A stretch of 64,000 bases of DNA from Bradyrhizobium sp. WSM471 (GCF_000244915.1 NZ_CM001442.1:5456001-5520000); one strand, 5' to 3'. Positions 1 through 8,822 are shown, counted from the first letter of the stretch. The notes: generated from the sequence alone by a model not told the origin. A program made the numbers and translations.

Positions 1-2126
1 CGACGCGTCGCGGCGTCGGGACCGTAGACCTCGGCCAGCAGCGTCGAAAGCACGGGTGGTCCCGGCGGGACCTCGACGACCTTGATGCTGGTGCCTTTCG
101 GACTGTCGAGCGCCTTCAGCCTCCCGCGCAGATCGAGCGCGATCTCGTGGCTCGCGCGCTTGCGCTCGCCGCGCGCAGTGAGGTTGACCTGCACCTCACC
201 GAGCTCCGGCCGCTCCCGCAAATAGTAATGCCGCACCAGGCCGTTGAAATTGAACGGCGCAGGCGTGCCGGCATAGGCTTGCAACGAGGTGACCTCCGGC
301 AATTGCCGCGCGATCTCGGCCGCGCCGAATAGCGTGCGCTCGGTCGCCTCCAGGCTCGCTCCTTCCGGCAGGTCGATGACCACGGCAATTTCGGACTTGT
401 TGTCGAACGGCAGAAGCTTGACCGTAACCGACTTGGTCGCAAACAGCGTCATCGACAGCAACGTCGCGATGCCTACGCCGAGCAGGAATGTCCAGGCCGA
501 GCGCTTGCTACGTACGATCGGCATGGCGAAGCGCCGGTAGAGCCGGCCGAACCGATCTTCGACCTGCGCCGCATGTGCCGGCGCAATGTCGCCCTTCGGC
601 GCGAGCTTCAGCATCAGCCAGGGCGCCACCACCATCGCGACGAAGAATGAGAACAGCATGGCCGCCGAAGCATTGGCCGGAATCGGCGCCATGTAGGGGC
701 CCATCAGGCCGGATACGAATAGCATCGGCAACAGTGCCGCGACCACTGTCAGCGTCGCGACGATGGTGGGGTTGCCGACCTCCGCCACCGCCTCGATGGT
801 CGCATGCAGTCTCGGCCGCCCGTCTCGCATGCCCCAATGCCTCGCGATGTTCTCGACCACGACGATGGCGTCGTCGACCAGGATGCCGATCGAGAAGATC
901 AGGGCGAACAGGCTGACCCGATTGATGGTGTAGCCCATCAGATTGGCCGCAAACATCGTGAGCAGGATCGTCGTCGGAATCACGACGAAGGTCACCACTG
1001 CCTCGCGCCAGCCGACCGCAATCGCAATCAGCACCACAATCGAGATCGTCGCGAGCCCAAGGTGAAACAGGAGCTCGTTGGCCTTTTCGTTGGCGGTCTC
1101 GCCATAGTCCCGCGTTACCGTCACCTGGACGTCGTCGGGTATGAGGCGTCCCTTCAATCCCTCCAAGCGGCGATTGATATCGGCGGAAACGACCACCGCG
1201 TTGGCGCCCGCGCGCTTGGCGAGCGCGAGGCTGACCGCAGGCATCCGCGTCCACTGCCCGTTCGCGGCTCGCGCATCGTTCCAGACCCGGTGCTCGATCG
1301 TATTCGGACCGATGATGACGCTAGCGACATCCTTGACGTAGACCGGTCGCCCGTCGCGGGTCGAGATCAAAAGCAATCCGATGTCAGGAATGCCTGATAG
1401 CGTCTGGCCGGCCGCAACATTGCGCACGGTGCCGGCATCGCGGACCTGGCCGGCGAGGAACGAACGGTTGGCATCCTTCACCTTGGCCACGAGCTGTTGC
1501 AGCGTGACGCCGAACAGCGACAATTTTTCGGGATCTGGTTCGACCCGGATCTGCTGGGCCGCGCCACCGGATAGGTAGGTCAGCCCGATGTTGTCGACTT
1601 TCACGAGCTCCGAGCGGAGCTTGTCGGCAAGCTCGAACAGGTCCTTGTCGGTCCAGCGTCCGGCGGCCTCCGGTTTCGGCGACAGCGTCAGGATTGTCAC
1701 AGCAACGTCGTTGATGCCGCGGCCGACGATCGAAGGCTCTGGAATTCCAACCGGGATGCGGTCGAGATTGGCACGAATTTTCTCATGGACGCGGAGAATA
1801 GCATCTTCCGCCTTGGTGCCGACCAGGAACCGCGCGGTGACCATCACCCGGTCGTCCTCGGTCTGGCTGTAGACGTGCTCGATGCCATCGATGCCCTTGA
1901 CGATCGCTTCGAGGGGCTTGGTAACCAGCTCGACCGCGTCGGGTCCGCGCAAACCGTCGGCATTGACGCGGATATCGACCATCGGGACGCTGATCTGCGG
2001 CTCCTCCTCGCGCGGAATTACGACGACGGCAATCAGGCCAACGACGAGCGCAGCGATCAGAAACAACGGTGTCAGCGGCGACGCGATCGTCGCCTTGGTG
2101 AGCCTGCCCGAGAGTCCGAGATTCAC
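1..2126 (-). CDS. RND efflux transporter permease, 3' end outside window
   Basis: Inner-membrane, proton-driven permease of a tripartite efflux pump. The GTG start overlaps the TGA stop of the adaptor gene (GTGA at 2126-2123), so the pair is probably translationally coupled. About 708 residues are visible: a first membrane helix directly after the start, porter domain sequence, and around 850-890 the helix-4 signature GILVDDAIVVVENI, whose acidic pair relays protons in this family. Full-length RND permeases have roughly 1,030-1,060 residues, so the last third lies beyond the left edge. Substrate cannot be read from the sequence. The position next to a sulfide-type regulator suggests export of a sulfur compound or a related toxic species, which is inference. 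Confidence 0.9.
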   Translation of the reverse strand, partial: MNLGLSGRLTKATIASPLTPLFLIAALVVGLIAVVVIPREEEPQISVPMVDIRVNADGLRGPDAVELVTKPLEAIVKGIDGIEHVYSQTEDDRVMVTARFLVGTKAEDAILRVHEKIRANLDRIPVGIPEPSIVGRGINDVAVTILTLSPKPEAAGRWTDKDLFELADKLRSELVKVDNIGLTYLSGGAAQQIRVEPDPEKLSLFGVTLQQLVAKVKDANRSFLAGQVRDAGTVRNVAAGQTLSGIPDIGLLLISTRDGRPVYVKDVASVIIGPNTIEHRVWNDARAANGQWTRMPAVSLALAKRAGANAVVVSADINRRLEGLKGRLIPDDVQVTVTRDYGETANEKANELLFHLGLATISIVVLIAIAVGWREAVVTFVVIPTTILLTMFAANLMGYTINRVSLFALIFSIGILVDDAIVVVENIARHWGMRDGRPRLHATIEAVAEVGNPTIVATLTVVAALLPMLFVSGLMGPYMAPIPANASAAMLFSFFVAMVVAPWLMLKLAPKGDIAPAHAAQVEDRFGRLYRRFAMPIVRSKRSAWTFLLGVGIATLLSMTLFATKSVTVKLLPFDNKSEIAVVIDLPEGASLEATERTLFGAAEIARQLPEVTSLQAYAGTPAPFNFNGLVRHYYLRERPELGEVQVNLTARGERKRASHEIALDLRGRLKALDSPKGTSIKVVEVPPGPPVLSTLLAEVYGPDAATR

Positions 2127-3112
2127 GGCCTCACCAATTGGTCGCCGGCGCGAACGCCGGACAGGATTTCAAGACCATCGGGAAGCGCGGGCGTCGGCAA
2201 CTCCGGTCCACGCTGAACCGGAACGTCGAGCACCGCCCCGGCCTTTTGCAGCCGCACGTAGTCGATGCCGAACCTGGTCGTCACGTAACCTGCCGGAACG
2301 ACGTAGGCCGGCCGCGTGCCGCCGGCGATCCACACCCGAAGCCGGTCGCCGACGAAATATTCGCCGAGACTTTCGACGGTGGCATCCGCGATCACGCGTC
2401 CTTCCTCGATCAGCGGATAGACGAGATCGATAACGCCCCACTTGGCGGTTTCGTCGCCAAGCTCCGCACCGTCGATGCGAACCCTGTCGCCAGCCTTGAG
2501 ATGGCGCGCATGGCGCTCCGGCACCCGCAGCCGCAATTTGAAGTTCTGCTGTGCGACCGTGACGATGGGATCGCCCGGCATCACAACAGAACCAACCGTA
2601 ATGAGCCTTTTCAGAACGCGTCCCTCTGTCGGTGCCAGGACCTGGCCCTGGTTGAGCTGCTCGTTGATCACGGCGCGCTCGGCGGTCTTGGCGCGGAGAC
2701 CGTTCTCCGCCACGTTCAGCGCGGTCCGGGTCTCGTCGAGCTTGACGCGCGGAAGCGTGCCGCGCTCGACCAGGCCCTCGATCCGCGTGAAATCAATCTG
2801 CGCCTGGTTGGCCTGCGCCTGCAGCGCCTCGATCTGAGCATCCAGAGACTTCATCTGGAGGCCGAGCTTCTCGTCCCCGATGGTGGCAATCGCTTGCCCT
2901 GCGGTCACGCGGTCCCCTTCCTTGACCTGGAGCTGGACCACGGTTCCGCCAATACGCCCGCGCGCCGGCACCACGCTGATGCTCTCGACGGTCGCGAAGA
3001 CGGCCTTTTCGTCAGCGACGACGTGCTGGGCTACCGTCAGTGTTTCCGCCGACGCGAGACCGGCCTGCAAGGCGGCGGTCGCGAGCGCGACCAGAAATCT
3101 CAAGGGTCGCAT
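2123..3112 (-). CDS. RND efflux periplasmic adaptor (HlyD/MFP family)
   Basis: Membrane-fusion subunit linking the downstream RND permease to an outer-membrane channel. The N-terminus MRPLRFLVALATAALQAG is a signal peptide ending near ASA. It is followed by a lipoyl-type segment (GTVVQLQVKEGDRVTAGQ), a coiled-coil hairpin of about 70 residues rich in Ala, Gln and Glu, and beta-barrel sequence with APTEGRVLKRLITVG. I chose the ATG at 3112; an ATG seven codons upstream (3133) is possible and neither has a strong ribosome site. The stop overlaps the permease start. No outer-membrane TolC-type gene is visible in the window. The gap to the upstream ArsR gene is about 125 bases, so all three may share one transcript. 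Confidence 0.88.
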   Translation of the reverse strand: MRPLRFLVALATAALQAGLASAETLTVAQHVVADEKAVFATVESISVVPARGRIGGTVVQLQVKEGDRVTAGQAIATIGDEKLGLQMKSLDAQIEALQAQANQAQIDFTRIEGLVERGTLPRVKLDETRTALNVAENGLRAKTAERAVINEQLNQGQVLAPTEGRVLKRLITVGSVVMPGDPIVTVAQQNFKLRLRVPERHARHLKAGDRVRIDGAELGDETAKWGVIDLVYPLIEEGRVIADATVESLGEYFVGDRLRVWIAGGTRPAYVVPAGYVTTRFGIDYVRLQKAGAVLDVPVQRGPELPTPALPDGLEILSGVRAGDQLVRP

Positions 3113-3236
3113 GGGCTGTATCCGCAAAATCATGGAACCGTCACACCGGGGTGCGGTGCGCCTCTGTGATCTGATCAGCTCGATCGAATGTCGTGTTGAT
3201 CTCGCTCAACGCGCCGCCACTCGAATGCATGTAGTT

Positions 3237-3557
3237 TCATTTCGCTTTCGTGGACTTCGGCGCGCAAAAGATTTGATAGAGCGTTTTCAAGACCTCCCGC
3301 GCCGGCTCGCTCGCGATCGAATAGAATATCGTTTGCGCGTCACGTCGCGCGGACACCAACCCGTCCTTGCGAAGAAGCGCCAGATGCTGGGAGACTGTGG
3401 AGTCCCGCAGGTTCAGGAATTCGGCAAGTTCGCCGACAGAACGTTCGCCGTCGATCAGCTGACAGATGATCAGGAGCCGGTGCCGGCTGGAGAGCGCCTT
3501 CAGCAATTCGCTCGCCTGGTCGGCCGCCCGCTCCATGATTTCGCTATTTATTTTCAT
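3237..3557 (-). CDS. bigR: ArsR-family repressor, BigR/SqrR persulfide-sensor type
   Basis: Winged-helix repressor of 106 residues. The helix-turn-helix is around residues 40-65 (SVGELAEFLNLRDSTVSQHL). It has exactly two cysteines that matter, Cys32 (LLIICQL) and Cys98 (IFCAPK), 66 residues apart. This is the spacing of the sensing pair in SqrR of Rhodobacter capsulatus and BigR of Xylella, which form a disulfide or polysulfide bridge with reactive sulfur and release DNA. It stands between a divergent sulfide:quinone oxidoreductase operon and an RND pump, with an operator-like palindrome seven bases before its start. The start is ATG 3557; an internal ATG at codon 8 is an alternative. Sensing chemistry is inferred from the cysteine pair and context. 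Confidence 0.85.
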   Translation of the reverse strand: MKINSEIMERAADQASELLKALSSRHRLLIICQLIDGERSVGELAEFLNLRDSTVSQHLALLRKDGLVSARRDAQTIFYSIASEPAREVLKTLYQIFCAPKSTKAK

Positions 3558-3564
3558 ACTTGCG

Positions 3565-3586
3565 TATATACGATATTACGAATATA
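3565..3586. promoter_or_regulatory. Candidate BigR/SqrR operator
   Basis: Imperfect palindrome TATATACG-N6-CGAATATA with one mismatched pair. Read another way it holds ATAC-N8-GAAT, one base away from the ATTC-N8-GAAT form I recall for SqrR sites. It ends 7 bases before the regulator's start and about 60 bases before sqr, so one bound repressor could close both divergent promoters. It is the only AT-rich symmetric sequence in the gap. Confidence 0.6.
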
Positions 3587-3645
3587 TTGTCAAGCGCAGA
3601 ACGGCCGGGACTGAACCGGCGTAGCGATCTTCAATGGAGGTACCC

Positions 3646-4932
3646 ATGGCGGAAATCGTCGTAGTCGGAGCCGGTCTGAGCGGAACACTGATGGCCTATG
3701 AGCTGCTGCCCCAATTGAGACGGGACGATCGCCTGAGTGTGGTGTCGCAGGGCGCAGTCTATCATTTCGTCCCCTCGAATCCCTGGGTGGCAATCGGCTG
3801 GCGCAAGCGAGACGAGATCGAGATCAATCTCGAAGATATCATGAAGCGGAAGGGCGTCCGCCTGCTGTCGCAGGGCGCCAAGCGTGTGCATCCGGCCCAT
3901 AATCGTATCGATCTCGGCGACGGTACCTCGATCGATTACGACTACTTGATTATCGCGACAGGTCCCGAGCTTGCCTTCGACGAGATCCCGGGCCTGGGTC
4001 CGCAAGGGCACACACAGTCCATCTGTCACGTCGATCACGCCTCCCGCGCGAATGAAGCGTTTGAGAAGCTCGCGGCCAATCCGGGTCCTGTGGTGATCGG
4101 CGCAGTCCAGGGCGCTTCCTGTTTCGGGCCCGCCTACGAGTTCCTCTTCATCCTGGAAACCGAGCTGCGCCGCCGCAAGCTGCGCGACAAGGTGCCGATG
4201 ACCTTCGTCACCTCCGAGCCGTACATCGGACATCTCGGCCTTGACGGAGTCGGCGATACCAAAGGCCTGCTCGAAAGCGAGATGCGCGAGAAGCACATCA
4301 AATGGATCACCAACGCACGCGTGGACAACGTTGGGCCCGGCATGATGACGGTGGAGGAACTTGCCGAGAACGGTACGGCTCATAAAGCACACGAGTTGCC
4401 TTTTGCCTATTCGATGATGTTGCCCGCCTTTCGCGGTGTCGAGGCGGTGCGGGGCATCGAGAAACTGACCAACCCTCGCGGTTTCGTCATCGTCGACAAA
4501 CATCAGCGCAACCCGACCTACCAGGACATATTCGCCGTCGGCGTCTGCGTTGCGATCGCGCCGGTCGGGGCAACGCCAGTACCAGTCGGCGTGCCGAAGA
4601 CCGGATTCATGATCGAGTCCATGGTGACGGCGACCGCCCTGAACATCGGAGCTCTGCTCCGTGGCAAGGAGCCGACGGCGCAGCCGACCTGGAATGCGAT
4701 CTGTCTTGCGGATTTTGGCGATTCCGGCGTGGCCTTCCTGGCGCAACCGCAGATCCCGCCGCGCAATGTCAACTGGTCGTCCAAAGGCGAGTGGGTGCAC
4801 TACGCCAAGGTCGCCTTCGAGAAATACTTTCTCCGCAAGATGCGGCGCGGCGAGAGCGAGCCTTTCTATGAGCGTTTCCTGCTCGACAAGCTGAACATCA
4901 CCAAGATCAAGGAGGTCAGGACCGGCACATGA
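3646..4932 (+). CDS. sqr: Sulfide:quinone oxidoreductase
   Basis: Peripheral membrane flavoprotein that oxidises sulfide to persulfide or polysulfide and passes electrons to the quinone pool. 428 residues. The FAD-binding GAGLSGTL motif is at the very N-terminus, with a second FAD segment IFAVGV near 295-300. Three cysteines, Cys127 (QSICHV), Cys159 (GASCFGPAYEF) and Cys353 (NAICLADFG), match the Cys128/160/356 triad of the Acidithiobacillus enzyme. The C-terminus is basic and amphipathic, as expected for membrane attachment. The start ATG 3646 has GGAGG five bases upstream; the in-frame ATG at 3634 lacks a ribosome site. First gene of a five-gene operon; its stop overlaps the thioredoxin start (ATGA). 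Confidence 0.93.
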   Translation: MAEIVVVGAGLSGTLMAYELLPQLRRDDRLSVVSQGAVYHFVPSNPWVAIGWRKRDEIEINLEDIMKRKGVRLLSQGAKRVHPAHNRIDLGDGTSIDYDYLIIATGPELAFDEIPGLGPQGHTQSICHVDHASRANEAFEKLAANPGPVVIGAVQGASCFGPAYEFLFILETELRRRKLRDKVPMTFVTSEPYIGHLGLDGVGDTKGLLESEMREKHIKWITNARVDNVGPGMMTVEELAENGTAHKAHELPFAYSMMLPAFRGVEAVRGIEKLTNPRGFVIVDKHQRNPTYQDIFAVGVCVAIAPVGATPVPVGVPKTGFMIESMVTATALNIGALLRGKEPTAQPTWNAICLADFGDSGVAFLAQPQIPPRNVNWSSKGEWVHYAKVAFEKYFLRKMRRGESEPFYERFLLDKLNITKIKEVRTGT

Positions 4933-5372
4933 GCGAGATGCGTCAGATCGTCTGCGGACATTGCGGGCGGACCAACCGCCTGCCAGCCGAGCGCGCGCCG
5001 AACAGCGCGCGTTGCGGCGCCTGCCACCAGCCGATCTTCACCGGTCACCCGATCGAGGTCGACGAAGATGGCTTCGAACGCCACGTCGCCGGCAATGACA
5101 TTCCCGTACTGGTCGACGTCTGGGCGCCCTGGTGCGGCCCGTGCCGCGCCATGGCACCAATGTTCGAGCGCGCCACCCTGGAGCTCGAGCCGAGGGTCCG
5201 GCTGCTGAAGCTCAACTCCGACACTGCCCCTACCGTCTCGTCGCGCCTCGCCATCACGGGCATACCGACACTGCTGTTAATGCGCGGCAGTCGCGAGATC
5301 GCGCGCCACGCCGGCGCGATGGATGCACGCAGTATCGTCGCCTGGACCGAAACCGGCCTTACCCGTTCCTGA
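4929..5372 (+). CDS. trxC: Thioredoxin 2 (TrxC) with N-terminal zinc ribbon
   Basis: Dithiol-disulfide oxidoreductase of 147 residues. Two CxxC pairs (Cys9/Cys12 and Cys29/Cys32) form the zinc ribbon typical of TrxC, and the active site WCGPC is at residues 68-72, followed by the cis-proline segment GIPTLLL. The ATG lies inside the stop codon of sqr (ATGA), giving tight coupling. In this operon the likely job is to reduce protein or low-molecular-weight persulfides made by the upstream oxidoreductase, releasing sulfide. This is inferred from position and from known thioredoxin chemistry. Confidence 0.92.
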   Translation: MSEMRQIVCGHCGRTNRLPAERAPNSARCGACHQPIFTGHPIEVDEDGFERHVAGNDIPVLVDVWAPWCGPCRAMAPMFERATLELEPRVRLLKLNSDTAPTVSSRLAITGIPTLLLMRGSREIARHAGAMDARSIVAWTETGLTRS

Positions 5373-5401
5373 CGTCACCATATCTTCCAGAGGAGCCTGC
5401 C

Positions 5402-5605
5402 ATGAATGTCGACAAAGCCGTTCTCGCCTTCGCGGGGTTCGTCGTCCTGCTCGGACTCGCGCTCGGCACCTACGTCAACGCCTACTGGTATCTGCTGACG
5501 GCCTTTGCCGGCCTGAACATGATCCAGGCCTCGTTCACCGGATTCTGCCCCGCAGCGGTCGTGTTCCGGAAGCTCGGGTTGCGAGGCGGCTGTGCGTTCT
5601 CTTGA
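5402..5605 (+). CDS. DUF2892 (YgaP-type) inner-membrane protein
   Basis: Small membrane protein of 67 residues with two hydrophobic helices (about 7-24 and 28-44) and the conserved turn TGFCPAAVVF, then a short basic tail ending GGCAFS. This is the membrane half of YgaP, which in Escherichia coli is fused to a rhodanese; here no rhodanese domain is attached. Start ATG 5402 is preceded by GAGGAG. It sits 29 bases after trxC. Proteins of this family are often found in sulfur-handling operons; the two cysteines could carry sulfane sulfur, which is inference. The exact function is unknown. Confidence 0.8.
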   Translation: MNVDKAVLAFAGFVVLLGLALGTYVNAYWYLLTAFAGLNMIQASFTGFCPAAVVFRKLGLRGGCAFS

Positions 5606-5647
5606 GCGCGGCGCGGCAAAGACAACCTAGTTCGACGGAGACAGCCC

Positions 5648-6037
5648 GTGACATATCACTTCTCGAAGACGGTCGAGCTGCCGTTCGATGCGGCGGTTGC
5701 GGCGACGATTGCGGCGTTGAAGCACCATGGTTTTGGTGTGCTTACCCAGATCGACGTCAAGGACACCCTCAACAAGAAACTCGGGGCCGATTTTCGGCCG
5801 TATCTCATCCTGGGAGCGTGCAATCCCAAGCTCGCCCACGAGGCGCTGACCCTCGAGGACAAGATCGGGACGATGCTTCCCTGCAACGTCGTGATCCAGC
5901 AGCACGACGGCGGCAAGGTCGAGATTTCCGCGGTCGATCCCGTCGCGTCGATGGCGGCGGTCGAGAACCCGAAGCTCGGCACCGTCGCCGGACAAGTTCG
6001 CGAGTTGCTGAAGCAAGTCGTGGCCGACATTGCGTGA
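5648..6037 (+). CDS. DUF302 domain protein
   Basis: Cytoplasmic protein of 129 residues, nearly all one DUF302 domain: the segment GFGVLTQIDVKDTLNKKLG and the central ILGACNPKLAHEALTLE with its conserved Cys, ending in a helical tail. GTG start at 5648 preceded by CGGAGA. DUF302 proteins recur in sulfur-oxidation and sulfide-resistance operons but have no settled biochemical role; a redox or ligand-binding function around the single conserved ACNP cysteine is only a guess. Fourth gene of the sqr operon, 31 bases before ccoG. Confidence 0.82.
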   Translation: MTYHFSKTVELPFDAAVAATIAALKHHGFGVLTQIDVKDTLNKKLGADFRPYLILGACNPKLAHEALTLEDKIGTMLPCNVVIQQHDGGKVEISAVDPVASMAAVENPKLGTVAGQVRELLKQVVADIA

Positions 6038-6068
6038 TTTCATTCGCAACTGATTGCAGAGGCCGACC

Positions 6069-7508
6069 ATGACCGACGACACCATCATCGAAGGCCCGCT
6101 CTACGAGAAGCGGAAGAAGGTCTACCCGCAATCGGTCCACGGGCCGTTCCGCCGCATCAAATGGGCGATCCTCTGCGTCACGCTCGGGACCTATTATCTG
6201 CTGCCCTTCATTCGCTGGAACCGCGGACCCGGCCTGCCGGACCAGGCTGTCCTGGTCGACTTGCCGCATCGCCGCTTCTATTTCTTCTTCATCGAGCTGT
6301 GGCCGCAGGAAGTCTATTACTTCACGGGCCTGCTCATCATTGCCGCCATGGCGCTGTTCCTGATGAACGCGGTGGCCGGTCGTATCTGGTGCGGCTACAT
6401 GTGCCCACAGACGTTATGGACCGATTTGTTCTATGCAGTGGAACGCTGGGTCGAGGGCGACCGGCGCGAGCGCATGCTGGGCGACAAGCGCTACTGGACC
6501 TTTGGTCACATCCGGAAGGTCGCAACCAAGCACTTCCTCTGGATCATGATCGCCTGGTGGACCGGCGGCGCCTGGGTGCTCTATTTCGCGGACGCGCCGA
6601 CGCTGGTGAAGGAGCTCGCCACCTTCCAGGTTCCCTTCATCGCCTATCTCTGGATCGGCATCCTGACCGCGACGACCTACGTCTTTGCAGGCCACGCCCG
6701 CGAGCAGATGTGCATCTACATGTGTCCCTGGCCGCGCATCCAGGCGGCGCTGACCGACGAATGGGCACTCAACGTCACGTATCGCCGCGACCGCGGCGAG
6801 CCACGCATGTCGGTGAAGAAGGCGGAAGTCGCCCGCAGCCATGGCGACATCGCGGGCGACTGCATCGACTGCCATCAGTGCATCAATGTCTGTCCGACCG
6901 GCGTCGACATCCGCCACGGCATCCAGCTCGGCTGCATCCAATGCGGACTGTGCATCGATGCCTGCGACAACGTCATGCGCGAGATCGGCCGGCCCGCCGG
7001 CCTGATCGGCTACGATACCGACATCAACATGCAGCGCCGGAGCGAGGGCAAGGCGCCGATTTACCGCATCATCCGCGCGCGCACCCTGATCTATACTGCG
7101 GCCATTGCCATCGTCGGCGGCATCATGCTCTACGCGCTCGCCACGCGCGCGACGATGGACGTCAACGTGCTGCACGAGCGCAATCCACTCTTCGTTCAGC
7201 TCGCCGATGGCGGCGTCCGCAACGACTACACCGTGCGCATCCTCAACAAGGGCGCGCAGCGGTCGTTTGCGCTCGAAATCTCCGGCCTGCCGGGCGCGAC
7301 AATTCGCGTCGCCGGCATCGAGGCTGGAACTGACGGCAAGCCCGTCGTCGAGGTCGGGCAGGATCAAACCCGCGAGGTCCGGCTGTCGGTGCAGGTCGGC
7401 CCGACGCAGCTGCCGCAGACCTCGCGCGACATCGACATCGGGATCACCGACGCCGCCGGCGGCGGACGTGCAAGCGCCCGCGACCATTTCGTACCGGGTG
7501 ACCGCTAG
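6069..7508 (+). CDS. ccoG: CcoG/FixG-like cytochrome oxidase accessory protein
   Basis: Polytopic Fe-S membrane protein of 479 residues. In order: an N-terminal helix (about 31-48), membrane helices with CGYMCPQ (Cys108, Cys112) and CIYMCPWP (Cys215, Cys219), then a ferredoxin segment with two full 4Fe-4S motifs (Cys265/268/271/275 and Cys289/292/295/299), a further helix near 350, and a C-terminal periplasmic FixG-type Ig-like domain. The ATG at 6069 follows GAGG. The known family role is Cu(II) reduction for cbb3 oxidase assembly, normally encoded beside ccoNOQP; no oxidase genes are here. It is probably a paralogue serving sulfide-derived electrons or copper balance, which is inference. 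Confidence 0.88.
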   Translation: MTDDTIIEGPLYEKRKKVYPQSVHGPFRRIKWAILCVTLGTYYLLPFIRWNRGPGLPDQAVLVDLPHRRFYFFFIELWPQEVYYFTGLLIIAAMALFLMNAVAGRIWCGYMCPQTLWTDLFYAVERWVEGDRRERMLGDKRYWTFGHIRKVATKHFLWIMIAWWTGGAWVLYFADAPTLVKELATFQVPFIAYLWIGILTATTYVFAGHAREQMCIYMCPWPRIQAALTDEWALNVTYRRDRGEPRMSVKKAEVARSHGDIAGDCIDCHQCINVCPTGVDIRHGIQLGCIQCGLCIDACDNVMREIGRPAGLIGYDTDINMQRRSEGKAPIYRIIRARTLIYTAAIAIVGGIMLYALATRATMDVNVLHERNPLFVQLADGGVRNDYTVRILNKGAQRSFALEISGLPGATIRVAGIEAGTDGKPVVEVGQDQTREVRLSVQVGPTQLPQTSRDIDIGITDAAGGGRASARDHFVPGDR

Positions 7509-7650
7509 GCACCGTCTCCCGCGGTATCCGGCGGCTCGCGGCCGGATGCTCAACGAGACGTTAATATTACCACTCGAATTGAAGCGGCGTCCCAACGGTA
7601 TTTTCCAATCTTTGCGCTAAGCATGGCCTCCTGAACGGGGACGACGGGAC

Positions 7651-8814
7651 GTGGTCGACATCGCGCACCAGGATGCGATCAAGCCGGCATCGGCAAAGCA
7701 TGCCGCGGCCGCGCGCGCGCGCGTCCCGCTCACGGCGATCGAACCCGGCCAGTGGCGCGCCCTCGCGCAGCGCGCCATCGAGCCGAACGGATATTACCTG
7801 CCGGGCTGGGAACTCGCTGTCAGCGCAACCGCGCGCGACCGCACCGATGCCTCGGCGCTTGCCGCATGCGAGGGATCGCGGCTGATCGGGCTGATGCCGG
7901 TGATCTCGCTCTGGCGGGCATGGAAGATCCCCCTGCCCGCGCTGGTGAGCGCGCATCCCTACGGCACGCTGTGCAGCCCGCTGATTGACCGCGATGCCCC
8001 GATCGAGGCAGCGACGCGCCTGTTGCAGCAGGCCCGCGCGACCGGCGCCCATGCGCTCGTGCTGAACGACGTCGCGCTCGATGGGGCAGCAATGACCGCC
8101 CTCAACGAGGTTCTGAATCGCGACGGCCTGAGGCCGCGCCTCCTGAGTTCCTACATCCGCGCCAGTCTCGACGCGACACAAGACGGCGAGACGCTGCTAC
8201 GCGACGCGCTCGGCACCAAGAAGCTCAAGGAACTACGCCGCCAACGGCATCGCCTCGAAGAACATGGCGCAGCCGTGTTCGACGTCGCGCGCAGCCCCGA
8301 CGAGATCAGGCCGGCGCTCGAGACATTTTTGCAGCTCGAAGCCAGTGGCTGGAAAGGCAAGCGCGGAACCGCGCTGGCCCAACATGCCGGCGATGCAACC
8401 TTCATCCGCCGCGCCGTTCCCGCGCTGGCAGAAACCGCGCAATGCGAGATCGTCACCCTTCGCGCGGGCGCGACGCCGGTGGCCGCCGGCATCGTGCTGC
8501 GCCATCAGGACCGCGCCTTCTTCTTCAAGCTCGGCATCGACGAGCGCTTTGCAAGATATTCGCCGGGCGTGCAGCTTACGCTCGAGCTCACCCGCCGCCT
8601 CTGTGCCGATCCCGCCATCGCCAGCGCGGATTCCACGGCGAGCGCCGATCACCCCATGATCAATCCGATCTGGCGCGGGCGCTTCGCCGTCGGCGACGTG
8701 CTGATACCGTTGCGGCGGAACGACCCCATCGTGACGCTTGTTCACGGAGCACTCGTCGCGCACGGCATCGCCTACGCGGCGGCGCGCCGCGCAGTTCGTC
8801 TGCTTCGTAAATAA
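7651..8814 (+). CDS. GNAT-like (BioF2/CelD-type) acetyltransferase
   Basis: Cytoplasmic protein of 387 residues resembling the BioF2-like acetyltransferase family (PF13480). The N-terminal half is a degenerate GNAT repeat. The second half holds the conserved KKLKELRRQRHRLEE helix (about 190-205), the substrate loop LQLEASGWKGKRGTAL, and the beta-strand pair ending RAFFFKLGIDERFARYSPG. Such proteins are found in polysaccharide and lipid modification pathways, but no acceptor can be named here. GTG start at 7651 with GACGGGA just upstream; no ATG fits. It is separated from ccoG by 142 bases without recognisable signals and appears to be monocistronic. Confidence 0.78.
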   Translation: MVDIAHQDAIKPASAKHAAAARARVPLTAIEPGQWRALAQRAIEPNGYYLPGWELAVSATARDRTDASALAACEGSRLIGLMPVISLWRAWKIPLPALVSAHPYGTLCSPLIDRDAPIEAATRLLQQARATGAHALVLNDVALDGAAMTALNEVLNRDGLRPRLLSSYIRASLDATQDGETLLRDALGTKKLKELRRQRHRLEEHGAAVFDVARSPDEIRPALETFLQLEASGWKGKRGTALAQHAGDATFIRRAVPALAETAQCEIVTLRAGATPVAAGIVLRHQDRAFFFKLGIDERFARYSPGVQLTLELTRRLCADPAIASADSTASADHPMINPIWRGRFAVGDVLIPLRRNDPIVTLVHGALVAHGIAYAAARRAVRLLRK

Positions 8815-8822
8815 GAGAGCTC

